This document shows positions 23,710 to 31,989 of a stretch of DNA of 51,249 nucleotides, piece by piece; position 1 is the first letter of the stretch; each line of letters opens with the position of its first letter. The stretch spans positions 1-51,249 of the forward strand of contig DXFM01000019.1 in assembly GCA_019114465.1 (NCBI GenBank), written 5' to 3'. A model generated the notes under the pieces. The model was not told the origin of the DNA. It ran no database searches and saw nothing but the letters and a program-made list of their open reading frames with translations. Position numbers and translations under genes: made by a program. Source of the stretch: Candidatus Lachnoclostridium avicola. GTDB taxonomy: Bacteria > Bacillota > Clostridia > Lachnospirales > Lachnospiraceae.

Positions 23710-25581
23710 TCACTTAATTCCATATTTCTTCATCCAGCGCCACAGAGTGGACTTGCTGATCCCCAGCGCCTGGGCCGCCTTCTCACGGCTGCCGTCCCAC
23801 TCCTCCAGGGCCATCTCCACCGCCAGCTTCTGCCGGTCCGGCCTGCCTCCCCTGGCCGCGTCTGTCAGCCGCGCTTCCCCGTCCATGTTGGGGTAGAGCT
23901 CTGCCAGAAGGCGTTTGACCCGTTCCTCGTCGATGGACCGTTTTCCGGCGGTCAGCACCAGCCGTTCCATAAAATTCTCCACCTGGGCCAGGTTGCCCGG
24001 CCAGGAATAATTCTCCAGCGTCTTTCTCGCCCCAGACGTGAGGACGTGGTACCGGGAATATTTCTCGCACATGGCCTGCAGGCTGTCCCCGATCTTCTTT
24101 TCCAGATCCTCCGGCCGCTTTCTCAGGGGCGGGATCTCCACCGTCAGCCCGCCCACAGCATAGAAAAGCTCTCCCCGGAAATTTCCCTCCCGGGTCAGAT
24201 CCGCCAGGGAGACTTCCGTGCCCAGGATCACCCGCACATCCGCGCGGACCTCCAGGAATCCCTCCTTTTCCCTGCGGATCCGGTGCCGCACCAGCTGGCC
24301 CAGGCAGTCCTGGGCCGCCAGGCACAGGCTGTCGGCGCTCTCCAGAAACAGGCTTCCCCCGTCGGCCCGCACGGCGGCGCCGTTTTCCCCGAAAATCTGG
24401 GACACCTGTTCCTCATCTGTGAGAATGCCGCAATCCACCCGGATAAATGGGCCGCCGCTGCCGATCCCGTTGTTGTGGATGCACTGGGCCAGCAGCCGTT
24501 TCTCCGTGCCGCACTCCCCCTGGATCACCATCGGAGAATCGGAGAGAGAGTAGAGCTTCGCCTTCCTCAGGCAGTCCTGCATGGCGGGGGACTCCTGGAG
24601 CAGATCCCTGAAATCCCCCAGAGCGATGGTCCCCCGCCGGTCTTTTCCGCTGTTCTGGTCTTTTTCCGGCCTTCTGGCCTTGATCCTGGTGCAGGTAAAC
24701 ACCGCTCCCTCCACCCGGCCGTCCACCACGATGGGAGCGATGTCCGCCAGGTACGCTCCCCCTCCGATGCGCAGAAAGCAGGAACAGTTCTCTTCCCCCG
24801 TCTCCAGGGCGCGCTTTAATCCCTCCTGCTCCGTCTCCGGGAAAATCTCCCACAGAGTTCTCTCCCGGACCTCGCGCTCTTCCTTCCCCATCATCTGTTC
24901 CATCATGGGATTGGCGGACAGGATCTTTCCCGCCCCGTCCAGGCGCATCACCCCGTTGGTGGAGTAGTCCAGAAGAGTTTCCATCTGGGCCGCGTTCCGC
25001 TTCTCCGCCCCCATGGCGAAATCCATCCGCTCCGCCACGGAAAAAGCCGTGCGGATGGAATCCTCTGTGGTGGATAGAAACAGGGACGGCACCCCGGCCG
25101 CCGACGCCGCCTCCACCGCCGTATCTCCGCCGATGATCAGATCCGCTCCGTCGGCCACCGCCTCCTTCGCCGCGTCATAGAGGCTGTTTTCCCCGGACGC
25201 GTAGTAGGTTCTTAAATCAATGTCGTAGAGAGTTTCAAAATAGGACATATCGCTGAACATGTTTTTGAAACCCACCACAGAGATGAGAGGATGCTGTTTT
25301 TTTAAAATCTGCTTCGCCCTGGTCACCAGAAGGCCCATCTCCTGGGCGGTGATCACAATCTCCACTACCGGGATGTCCGTATACTGCTTTACCAGGGAGG
25401 CCTGCAGCCCCCTGGCGATGATAATGGTGGCCCCGCCTGCGATCAGCTCCCTGGCCTCCATCACCGTGTCTTCCGTCTTTACCACCCGCATCTCCTGGAT
25501 CTCATACCGCTTTTCCTGGAGAATGTTGTGGGCCTGATAGATCATTTCCTCCCGGGATACCATCAGAGCTATTTTCCCCAT
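23710..25581 (-). CDS. PrpR-like regulator with degenerate AAA+ domain lacking GAFTGA
   Basis: The 623-residue regulator has four parts: a PrpR_N sensor (1-190), a PAS domain (about 200-300), an AAA+ central domain (325-550) and a Fis-type helix-turn-helix (about 590-623, R-E-K-A-A-Q-A-L-G-I-S-K-S-T-L-W-R-W). The AAA+ part is degenerate. Walker A reads G-E-C-G-T-E-K-R (355-362), Walker B is G-G-S-L-F-L-E-S (408-415), and the sigma-54-contacting GAFTGA loop after I-F-G-E-N (396-400) is missing. It is therefore unlikely to activate sigma-54 polymerase. It probably regulates the downstream garR operon through a sigma-70 promoter. GGAGG favours the start at 25581, overlapping the NUDIX stop. Confidence 0.85.
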   Translation of the reverse strand: MGKIALMVSREEMIYQAHNILQEKRYEIQEMRVVKTEDTVMEARELIAGGATIIIARGLQASLVKQYTDIPVVEIVITAQEMGLLVTRAKQILKKQHPLISVVGFKNMFSDMSYFETLYDIDLRTYYASGENSLYDAAKEAVADGADLIIGGDTAVEAASAAGVPSLFLSTTEDSIRTAFSVAERMDFAMGAEKRNAAQMETLLDYSTNGVMRLDGAGKILSANPMMEQMMGKEEREVRERTLWEIFPETEQEGLKRALETGEENCSCFLRIGGGAYLADIAPIVVDGRVEGAVFTCTRIKARRPEKDQNSGKDRRGTIALGDFRDLLQESPAMQDCLRKAKLYSLSDSPMVIQGECGTEKRLLAQCIHNNGIGSGGPFIRVDCGILTDEEQVSQIFGENGAAVRADGGSLFLESADSLCLAAQDCLGQLVRHRIRREKEGFLEVRADVRVILGTEVSLADLTREGNFRGELFYAVGGLTVEIPPLRKRPEDLEKKIGDSLQAMCEKYSRYHVLTSGARKTLENYSWPGNLAQVENFMERLVLTAGKRSIDEERVKRLLAELYPNMDGEARLTDAARGGRPDRQKLAVEMALEEWDGSREKAAQALGISKSTLWRWMKKYGIK

Positions 25582-26072
25582 GGCAGCCTCCATCCGGACG
25601 GACCGTTCTCAGGCGCCCCGTCCAGCCCCGCATACACCAGCCGGTCTCCCTCGTACACCACCTTCATGGAGAAAAAGGGCGTGTCCTCCTTCATCAGAAG
25701 GGGCAGAAACAGACGGTCTCCCTCCCACAGATTCAGATTTTCGATCTCCTCTTTGGGGATCCATTTCAGTTCCCCCTCGCTGCACTCCCGCAGGGTCCCC
25801 TCAAAGCCGTCGGCCGTATACACGCACATGTATTCCACCTGATCCGGCCCGGGGACAAAGGTGACGATCCCCCGGAAGGCATAGGAGGTGAGGGTCAGTC
25901 CCGTCTCCTCCTTCACCTCCCGCTCCAGACACTCTCCCGGGCTCTCCGTCCCTTCCACGTGGCCGCCCACGCCGATCCATTTTCCCTCATTGATGTCGTT
26001 TTTCTTCTTGTTGCGATAAAGCATCAGATATTTTCCATCCTGCTCCAGATAGCAGAGCGTCGTCATCTTCAC
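25569..26072 (-). CDS. NUDIX hydrolase, MutT/8-oxo-dGTP diphosphatase-like
   Basis: The 167-residue protein has a perfect NUDIX box, G-H-V-E-G-T-E-S-P-G-E-C-L-E-R-E-V-K-E-E-T-G-L. It also has the MutT-like beginning T-L-C-Y-L-E-Q-D-G-K-Y-L-M-L-Y-R-N-K-K and the I-N-E-G-K-W-I-G-V-G-G turn seen in 8-oxo-dGTP diphosphatases. It would remove oxidised nucleotides from the pool, although substrate range in this family is broad. Its 3' end overlaps the PrpR-like gene by 13 bases. No own promoter was identified. Confidence 0.88.
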   Translation of the reverse strand: MKMTTLCYLEQDGKYLMLYRNKKKNDINEGKWIGVGGHVEGTESPGECLEREVKEETGLTLTSYAFRGIVTFVPGPDQVEYMCVYTADGFEGTLRECSEGELKWIPKEEIENLNLWEGDRLFLPLLMKEDTPFFSMKVVYEGDRLVYAGLDGAPENGPSGWRLPWGK

Positions 26073-26120
26073 GCCAGTCCCTCTCCTTTCCGCAGTCCCG
26101 GCCTACCGGGCTTTCACAGT

Positions 26121-26156
26121 AAAAAATACGCGCGGCAGACCTGCCGGCCGCCGCGC
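26121..26156 (-). terminator. Intrinsic terminator after apt
   Basis: GCGCGGC (26130-26136) pairs with GCCGCGC (26150-26156). On the minus strand it is followed by TATTTTTT. It lies 15 bases beyond the apt stop. Confidence 0.8.
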
Positions 26157-26171
26157 CCAAAGCGTTCTCTT

Positions 26172-26696
26172 TTATTTTCCCTCGTAAACCACCAGGGCAT
26201 CCACCGGGTATCTGTTCAGTCTCTCTCTTCCCTTCAGTCCGGCCAGCTCCATCACGAAGCAGATTTTCACCACTTCGCCGCCCAGCTGCTCCACCAGCTT
26301 GATGATGGCTTCCATGGTGCCTCCCGTCGCCATCAGGTCATCGATGATGACCACTTTCTGTCCCGGTTTGATGGCGTCCTTGTGAATCTCCAGCTCCGCC
26401 GTGCCGTACTCCAGTTCGTACTCCACGGAAATGGTCTCGCAGGGCAGTTTGCCCTTCTTTCTCACCGGAACAAAGCCTTTGTGCTCCGCGTAGGCCACCG
26501 GCACGCCGAAGATAAATCCTCTGGACTCCGGTCCCACCACCACATCATAGTCCACGTCCTTCAGCATATCGATCAGTCCGTTCACCGCCAGCTGCAGGCC
26601 GTCCGGGTCCTGAAGGATCGTGGTGATATCCCGGAAGATCACTCCCGGCTCCGGGAAATCCGGAATACTTCTCACATAATCTGCTACTGTTTTCAT
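26172..26696 (-). CDS. apt: Adenine phosphoribosyltransferase
   Basis: The product (174 residues) starts M-K-T-V-A-D-Y-V-R-S-I-P-D-F-P-E-P-G-V-I-F-R-D, the Apt beginning, with G-P-E-S-R-G-F-I-F-G. The PRPP-binding motif is V-V-I-I-D-D-L-M-A-T-G-G-T. It converts adenine and PRPP to AMP, salvaging the base released for example by the nucleoside-cleaving enzymes elsewhere in this window. AAGGAGG six bases upstream fixes the ATG at 26696 rather than an in-frame start six codons earlier. It stands alone between terminators. Confidence 0.95.
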   Translation of the reverse strand: MKTVADYVRSIPDFPEPGVIFRDITTILQDPDGLQLAVNGLIDMLKDVDYDVVVGPESRGFIFGVPVAYAEHKGFVPVRKKGKLPCETISVEYELEYGTAELEIHKDAIKPGQKVVIIDDLMATGGTMEAIIKLVEQLGGEVVKICFVMELAGLKGRERLNRYPVDALVVYEGK

Positions 26697-26912
26697 ATTC
26701 GTCCTCCTTTTCAAAGCCGGCCTGTCCTACCGGCTGTTCCGCTCGATTTTTTCACATCATTTCTATATTACCATAGGGCGAAGTTCTGCACAACTCTTTA
26801 TTTTTCAAAAAAATCCGGCGGGCTGGGCTTTCACAGACCGCCGTTCGCTGTCCGCTGCCCGGCAGCTGTCCGCCCCTGCAGGCATGGCGGCCGCTTGCCG
26901 GGCGTACCGCGT
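26697..26912. other. Intergenic stretch between apt and xerD
   Basis: About 215 bases of GC-rich, poorly organised sequence. The apt ribosome site lies at its left end. A TATTTTTC/AAAAAAA patch near 26795 and a GCC/GGC-rich segment (26860-26910) can fold, but no gene or known RNA family is recognised. Confidence 0.4.
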
Positions 26913-26956
26913 AAAAAAAGATTCCGTGTCCCCATCTGCCGGACACAGAATCTTTC
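26913..26956 (-). terminator. Intrinsic terminator after xerD
   Basis: The twelve-pair perfect stem GATTCCGTGTCC (26920-26931) / GGACACAGAATC (26941-26952, one G-T-type change) is followed on the minus strand by seven T. It lies directly after the xerD stop. Confidence 0.88.
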
Positions 26957-26969
26957 AGTCTTCAATATC

Positions 26970-27857
26970 TCACCGCCTGGGATGAGCCCCGGTATAGGCC
27001 TCCCGCATGGCTCCCGTCTGGGAGTAGGCCATGTAGGCCTGGGTCGTCGCCATATCCGAATGCCCCAGCATCGCCTGGACCGCGTGAACGTCGGCCCCGT
27101 TCTTCAGCAGATGGGCTGCAAAGGAATGGCGCAGGGTGTGGGGCGTGATATCCGCCTGGATTCCCGCCTTCTCCCCGTAATATTTTATAATCTTCCAGAA
27201 CCCCTGACGGCTCATGGGCTTTCCGCTGCAATTGGTAAAGAGCCACTCCGACTCGCTCCCCTTTAAGAGCACCTTTCTGGCCTTCTCCATATAGTCCAGC
27301 AGAGCCTGCCTGGCCACCTTTCCAAATGGCACCGTCCGCTCCTTCACTCCGTCCCGGCAGGTGATAAAGCCCACATTCAGATTGATATCCTCCACTTTCA
27401 GGTGAATCAGCTCTGACACCCGGATCCCCGTGGCGTACAAAAGCTCCAGCATGGCTTTGTCCCGGATCTCTTTGGGCGCATCGCCGTTTGGCTGGGCCAG
27501 CAGGCAGCTGACCTCCTCCACGGAGAGGATGGTTGGCATTTTTTTCTCCACCCGGGGCGCCTTTAAAAGCTCCGCCGGGTCTTTGTGAATCTTCCCGCAG
27601 CTCATCTCATAGTGAAAAAACGCTTTCATGGACGCCAGCACCCTGGAAATGGTCGTAGTCGCCCTTCCCTCTTTTTCCAGAAAAAGAATGTAAGAATTCA
27701 GGCTGGTTTTTGTCACCTTCCCCGGCTCTGTGATCCCCTTCTCCTTAAGGTAGGATGCCATCTGCATCAGATCCCGCTGATAAGACACCTCAGTATTTAC
27801 GGACGTTCTCTTCACTTCCCGCAAATATACCACAAACTCTTTTATGTCATCTACCAT
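26970..27857 (-). CDS. xerD: Tyrosine recombinase XerD
   Basis: The product (295 residues) is a Xer-size tyrosine recombinase with an N-terminal SAM-like core-binding domain (1-100) and a catalytic domain. Catalytic residues are visible: Arg in A-T-G-I-R-V-S-E-L, His and Arg in H-T-L-R-H-S-F-A-A-H-L-L, His in L-G-H-S-D-M-A-T-T, and the nucleophile Tyr in Q-A-Y-M-A-Y. It resolves chromosome dimers at dif. AGGGGG upstream of the ATG at 27857 decides the start; the frame is open 31 codons further. Proximity to spoIIM matches the xerD (ripX)-spoIIM neighbourhood known in Bacillus, which supports XerD over a mobile-element integrase. Confidence 0.92.
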   Translation of the reverse strand: MVDDIKEFVVYLREVKRTSVNTEVSYQRDLMQMASYLKEKGITEPGKVTKTSLNSYILFLEKEGRATTTISRVLASMKAFFHYEMSCGKIHKDPAELLKAPRVEKKMPTILSVEEVSCLLAQPNGDAPKEIRDKAMLELLYATGIRVSELIHLKVEDINLNVGFITCRDGVKERTVPFGKVARQALLDYMEKARKVLLKGSESEWLFTNCSGKPMSRQGFWKIIKYYGEKAGIQADITPHTLRHSFAAHLLKNGADVHAVQAMLGHSDMATTQAYMAYSQTGAMREAYTGAHPRR

Positions 27858-27990
27858 TTTTATCCCCCTGACCTGACTTTTCCACCATAATCGGTCAAAA
27901 AACAGGCTTGTGCTCACATTATATCCCCATTTTCCCGTAAAATCAAACACATTTTTCCCACTTCGCCGTCATTTTCCGGCTGATTTACAT

Positions 27991-28040
27991 AAAAAATACA
28001 ACATGTTGGAGGAAATTTCCATTTTCCTCAACATGTTGTA
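27991..28040 (-). terminator. Long-stem terminator after spoIIM
   Basis: Arms of about 20 bases (27997-28016 and 28021-28040, one bulge) pair across a TTCC loop. On the minus strand the stem is followed by six T, and on the plus strand by an A/T-rich run. It ends the spoIIM transcript before xerD. Confidence 0.88.
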
Positions 28041-28061
28041 AAAATAAATTTTATTTTTTTC

Positions 28062-28592
28062 TCACCAGCCCCATAACCGGCGGAAGATCCAGGGGCTGAC
28101 AAAGCTCTCGCAGCAGATTCCCGCGCCGAGAATCGCCGCCCCCGCCAGCACGTACCGCACCGGCATTCTCCCATGACTTCCCGCGCTTCCTGCCAGAAAC
28201 AGCCACACCGGAATATAGCACAGCCCCTGGGGCAGCACCGACGCCAGATAGAGGGGCAGTCCCATCATACCGTTTTCCAGAGTAAACACCGCCAGCACCG
28301 CGGAGACGGAAATGCCCAGATACGCCGCCAGGCCGCAGCAGCAGATCCTGGCAGCCGCTGTCCGTCCCAGGGCCCACAGGAGAGCAGTCTCCCCCAGGCG
28401 CTGGACAGCCACCGCCTTCAGCAGCTCCCATCCCTGCCCGCCTCCCGCCGCCAGACTGCCGGCCAGAAAAGCCTCAAACTCCCCCGCCCGTTCCCGAAAA
28501 CCGTTTCCCGCCAGGTTCACCGCCGCCGTCCCCAGAACGATCCCCGCCGCAAAGGCCCCCAGCAGCCACTCTCCGTAATGTTTCCTGATCAT
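28062..28592 (-). CDS. spoIIM: Stage II sporulation protein M homologue
   Basis: The 176-residue membrane protein has about five hydrophobic segments and the SpoIIM-type pattern L-P-Q-G-L-C-Y-I-P-V-W-L. SpoIIM works with SpoIID and SpoIIP in the peptidoglycan-remodelling machine that drives engulfment of the forespore. Placement between nudF and xerD fits Bacillus-like synteny. The ATG at 28592 lacks a good free ribosome site: the bases just upstream form the arm of a perfect 19-pair hairpin. It is shorter than Bacillus SpoIIM (about 214 residues). The family call rests on topology, this motif and neighbours. Confidence 0.78.
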   Translation of the reverse strand: MIRKHYGEWLLGAFAAGIVLGTAAVNLAGNGFRERAGEFEAFLAGSLAAGGGQGWELLKAVAVQRLGETALLWALGRTAAARICCCGLAAYLGISVSAVLAVFTLENGMMGLPLYLASVLPQGLCYIPVWLFLAGSAGSHGRMPVRYVLAGAAILGAGICCESFVSPWIFRRLWGW

Positions 28593-28594
28593 GC

Positions 28595-28641
28595 AGACAT
28601 CCCGCGCATATTCCTCAATTCAGAATATGCGCGGGATGTCT
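28595..28641. repeat. Perfect 19-base-pair hairpin directly upstream of the spoIIM start
   Basis: The arms are 28595-28613 and 28623-28641 with a nine-base loop (CTCAATTCA). In the minus-strand transcript the stem ends about two bases before the spoIIM ATG and so occupies the ribosome-binding region. No T-run follows, so it is not a standard terminator for nudF. Confidence 0.85.
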
Positions 28642-28670
28642 CTCTCATAACCGGCATACGGCCCGAAGGC

Positions 28671-29225
28671 TCACCGGCAGTATTTTTCCGCATAGGCCAT
28701 AATGCCCGCGATGGTCTTTCCATCGGTCATCTTTCCGGCGTAAATCAGTTTCTTTAATTCCTCCACGTCCCAGGCTTCCACATTGATCTCCTCATCCTCG
28801 TCCAGATGCTGCTTGGACGGAATCAGATCCCTGGCCACGAAAATATCAATGGCCTCATTGCAGAACGCCACCGTGGTGTTGACGCTGATGAGATATTCCA
28901 TGTGTTCCGTGCGGAAGCCGGTCTCCTCCTCCAGTTCCCGGTAGGCGCACTCAATCTTCGGCTCGTCCGGAGTGTCCAGCTTTCCCGCCGGAAGCTCCAG
29001 AGTGTAGCGATCCAGAGCGTTGCGGTACTGGCGCACCATCAGAATTTTCCCGTCCGCAGTCACCGGCACCACTGCGGCAGCCCCGTCGTGGTGGATGAAA
29101 TCCCAGTGGGCGATGTGGCCGTTTACCTCCACCACATCCTCATACACATTTAAAATGTTTCCCTGATATTTCAGATTTCTCTCCAGGCGCTTCACCGGCG
29201 CCTCTTTCTTCTTCTCTTCTTCCAT
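28671..29225 (-). CDS. nudF: ADP-ribose pyrophosphatase (NUDIX)
   Basis: The product (184 residues) resembles Bacillus NudF/YqkG. It has a swapped N-terminal strand region, L-M-V-R-Q-Y-R-N-A-L, then L-E-L-P-A-G-K-L-D and the NUDIX helix Y-R-E-L-E-E-E-T-G-F. The loop inside the box is one residue longer than the consensus. It hydrolyses ADP-ribose to AMP and ribose-5-phosphate. The start is the ATG at 29225 (GGAGG eight bases upstream); an in-frame GTG three codons earlier overlaps the ribosome site and is rejected. The nudF-spoIIM-xerD order supports the call. Confidence 0.92.
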   Translation of the reverse strand: MEEEKKKEAPVKRLERNLKYQGNILNVYEDVVEVNGHIAHWDFIHHDGAAAVVPVTADGKILMVRQYRNALDRYTLELPAGKLDTPDEPKIECAYRELEEETGFRTEHMEYLISVNTTVAFCNEAIDIFVARDLIPSKQHLDEDEEINVEAWDVEELKKLIYAGKMTDGKTIAGIMAYAEKYCR

Positions 29226-29260
29226 ATCTCTCACCTCCGCTTTATTTTGTATCCGTCCGT

Positions 29261-30229
29261 CTACTGTACCCAGACGCCGGAGCTGTTCACATAGTACTGA
29301 GTTCCCGGCACGTAGGTGCTCTTCAGCATGGCTCCGTCCGCTCCCACATAATAGTAGAAACCGCCGGTTTCCACCCAGGAGTTGGCCATCATGTAGCCGT
29401 TCCCGTTGAAATAATACCAGTCTCCGTTGATCAGCTGCCAGTTATTGACGGTGTAGGTGCCGTCCTCATTGCGGAACCACCAGCCGTTCTCGTCTTCCAC
29501 CCACTGGCCCGCTGTCTGACTGGCCTGGCGGAAACGCTCCGCCGCGGCAGAATCCACATACACTCCGCTGGAAGAAGCCCACTGTCCCTTGCTCTCCCAG
29601 TTGACCCTGCTCACCGGACGAACTTTCACAGTATAGGTGGCCGCCTTTGTCATCAGATAGCCCAGATCTGCGCTGGTAGCCTCCACCGTCTGGGTTCCTC
29701 CCACCGTGGTGGAATTGCGGATCAGGCGCACTTCATAGTATCCCGCGCCCTCCACCGGCTCCCAGGAAGCCACTCCGTCAGCGCCGAAACTCACTTCCTC
29801 CAGATCGCTCATCCGCGCCGCCATAGACGGCAGATCCATGGTGATTTTCAGCACCGTGGAATCCATTCCCGACGGCTTGGTGGCTGTCACGAAAGTTGCC
29901 CCCTTCAAATGGACATCCGAACTCATCAGGGAAAAATAATATCCGTCCTCCGCACTCAGATACACCTCCAGCTGAGGCACGTCTTCCTCGCCCCAGTAAA
30001 AGCCTGAATTCGTAAAGTCGTAAGAATCCACGTAGTACTTATCGCTGTTGGTCTCCAGTTCCACCTGATCCATGCTGATGTCATCGCCGATCTTCATATC
30101 GGAATTTACCGTCAGGCTCACCGAAGTGATTTTCTTTCTGCTCGCAGCCCACGCCGGCATCACAGTCCCCACTGCCATAACCGCCGCCATAAATATCGCG
30201 GCAAGCTGCCGCCACCGTTTTTTCATCAT
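29261..30229 (-). CDS. Secreted cell-wall-binding protein with choline-binding-type repeats
   Basis: The product (about 322 residues) has a signal peptide ending near P-A-W-A-A. A region of about 190 residues contains a fibronectin-like segment (W-E-P-V-E-G-A-G-Y-Y-E-V-R-L). At the C-terminus (about 240-322) are aromatic repeats of the CW_binding type (G-W-W-F-R-N-E-D-G-T-Y, G-D-W-Y-Y-F-N-G-N-G, G-F-Y-Y-Y-V-G-A-D-G). The repeats hold such proteins to cell-wall teichoic acid or similar polymers. No catalytic domain is seen. AAGGAG eight bases upstream favours the ATG at 30229, though 30235 is possible. Function is unknown beyond surface attachment. Confidence 0.8.
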   Translation of the reverse strand: MMKKRWRQLAAIFMAAVMAVGTVMPAWAASRKKITSVSLTVNSDMKIGDDISMDQVELETNSDKYYVDSYDFTNSGFYWGEEDVPQLEVYLSAEDGYYFSLMSSDVHLKGATFVTATKPSGMDSTVLKITMDLPSMAARMSDLEEVSFGADGVASWEPVEGAGYYEVRLIRNSTTVGGTQTVEATSADLGYLMTKAATYTVKVRPVSRVNWESKGQWASSSGVYVDSAAAERFRQASQTAGQWVEDENGWWFRNEDGTYTVNNWQLINGDWYYFNGNGYMMANSWVETGGFYYYVGADGAMLKSTYVPGTQYYVNSSGVWVQ

Positions 30230-30354
30230 AAGCATCTCTCCTTCCTGTCCTCTACTCTAATTCCCCCCGCCCTTAAAGTCAATTCCCCCGGGCAAATTGA
30301 CGGAAAAAATTAAGGTTTCTCTTCCCCGGGCAGCCGTCTCTGCCGTAAGACAAA

Positions 30355-30387
30355 TAAAAGCCCTACCAGATAAGTGCTGGTAAGGCT
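30355..30387 (-). terminator. Intrinsic terminator after rny
   Basis: AGCCCTACCAG (30359-30369) pairs with CTGGTAAGGCT (30377-30387) across a seven-base loop. On the minus strand it is followed by TTTTATTT. It lies nine bases beyond the rny stop. Confidence 0.88.
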
Positions 30388-30395
30388 TCTATTTC

Positions 30396-31937
30396 CTATT
30401 TCGCGTAGTCGGTCACTCTTGACTCCCGGATTACATTCACTTTGATCTGTCCCGGATATTCCAGTTCATTCTCGATTCTCTTGGCAACATCCCTGGCGAG
30501 AAGCACCATATCGTCATCGCTGATCTGCTCCGGCACTACCATAATTCTGACCTCACGGCCCGCCTGAACGGCATAAGATTTCTCCACTCCCTTGAAGGAA
30601 TTGGTAATATCTTCTAACTGCTTCAATCTGTTTGTATATGTTTCCAGAGTCTCTCTTCTCGCTCCCGGTCTGGCGGCAGAAATCGTATCTGCTGCCTGAA
30701 CCAGACAGGCGATCAGGCTCTGCGGCTCAACGTCGCCATGATGGGCTTCCACCGCATTGATCACCACAGCGGATTCCTTGTACTTCTTGCACAGTTCCGC
30801 TCCCAGACGCACATGGGTGCCTTCCATCTCATGGTCAACGGATTTACCAATGTCATGTAATAAGCCAGCCCGCTTTGCCAGACGCACATCCACGCCAACC
30901 TCTGAAGCCAGAAGTCCCGCAAGCTGCGCAACTTCGATGGAATGCTTCAGCGCGTTCTGTCCATAACTGGTTCTGAATTTCATCTTGCCCAGAAGCTTCA
31001 CCAGTTCCGGGTGGATGCCATGTATTCCCACTTCCAGGGTGGCGGCTTCGCCGTCCTCCCGCATGTTGGCTTCCACTTCCTTCTGAGCCTTTTCTACCAT
31101 TTCTTCAATTCTAGCCGGATGGATTCGTCCATCCACGATCAATCGCTCCAGCGCAATTCGCGCCACTTCTCTTCGGATCGGGTCAAATCCCGACAACACC
31201 ACAGCCTCCGGCGTATCGTCAATGATCAGTTCTACGCCAGTCAGCGTCTCCAGGGTCCGGATATTTCTTCCTTCACGGCCGATGATACGGCCCTTCATCT
31301 CGTCATTGGGAAGCTGTACCACGGAAACCGTCGTCTCTGCCACATGGTCTGCCGCGCATCTCTGAATGGCTGTAACCACATAGTCCTTCGCTTTCTTGTC
31401 CGCTTCCTCTTTTGCCTTTGCTTCCAGTTCCTTGATCATTTTGGCGGTGTCATGCTTGACATCTTCTTCCACAGATTTTAAAAGATATTCTTTTGCCTGT
31501 TCGGAGGTAAGGCCGGAAATCTTTTCCAGTTCCTGTATCCCTTTTTCATACAACGCCTCAACTTCCGCAGACTTCTTTGAGAGTTTTTCCTCTCTGGCGA
31601 CCAGACTGGCCTCCTTCTTTTCCATTGCTTCGGACTTCTTGTCCAGGTTTTCTTCTTTGCTCAGTACGCGCCGCTCGTATTTCTGAAGCTCTGCCCGTCT
31701 CTCCTTCGTCTCTTTTTCCAGCTCATTCTTCGTCTTTAAGGACTCTTCCTTCGCCTCCAGGAGAGCTTCGCGCTTCTTCGTTTCCGCAGTCTTCAACGCT
31801 TCATCTATTATTTCCCTGGACCGTTCTTCCGCGCTGCCGATGGTATTCTCGTAAGTCTTCTTCTGATGACTGACAGCGAAGATCCAGGTAATAGGAGCTA
31901 CAATAATAATTGCAACAATTACAGCTATTACTGACAC
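30396..31937 (-). CDS. rny: Ribonuclease Y
   Basis: The 513-residue protein has the full RNase Y layout. There is one N-terminal membrane helix (about 3-22), a long Lys/Glu-rich coiled coil (about 30-190), a KH domain with [12 protein letters not shown], and an HD domain with [12 protein letters not shown] (near residue 360). It is the membrane-anchored endonuclease that starts mRNA decay in Firmicutes. The start is a GTG preceded by AAGGAGG with seven bases of spacing. It follows recX by about 50 bases and ends at a strong terminator. Confidence 0.97.
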   Translation of the reverse strand: MSVIAVIVAIIIVAPITWIFAVSHQKKTYENTIGSAEERSREIIDEALKTAETKKREALLEAKEESLKTKNELEKETKERRAELQKYERRVLSKEENLDKKSEAMEKKEASLVAREEKLSKKSAEVEALYEKGIQELEKISGLTSEQAKEYLLKSVEEDVKHDTAKMIKELEAKAKEEADKKAKDYVVTAIQRCAADHVAETTVSVVQLPNDEMKGRIIGREGRNIRTLETLTGVELIIDDTPEAVVLSGFDPIRREVARIALERLIVDGRIHPARIEEMVEKAQKEVEANMREDGEAATLEVGIHGIHPELVKLLGKMKFRTSYGQNALKHSIEVAQLAGLLASEVGVDVRLAKRAGLLHDIGKSVDHEMEGTHVRLGAELCKKYKESAVVINAVEAHHGDVEPQSLIACLVQAADTISAARPGARRETLETYTNRLKQLEDITNSFKGVEKSYAVQAGREVRIMVVPEQISDDDMVLLARDVAKRIENELEYPGQIKVNVIRESRVTDYAK

Positions 31938-31989
31938 AGGAGCACCTCCTTATTTAGTTTTCATTGTACGGTAATACAACATTATAATT

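Noticed and set aside
23674..24819. A 381-codon plus-strand frame opposite the PrpR-like regulator
   Set aside because: It mirrors a GC-rich real gene, lacks any domain and a ribosome site, and has Pro/Gln/His-rich antisense composition.
26970..27857. The tyrosine recombinase as a mobile-element integrase
   Set aside because: Size, lack of an extra N-terminal arm-binding domain, absence of att repeats and the spoIIM neighbourhood point to housekeeping XerD.
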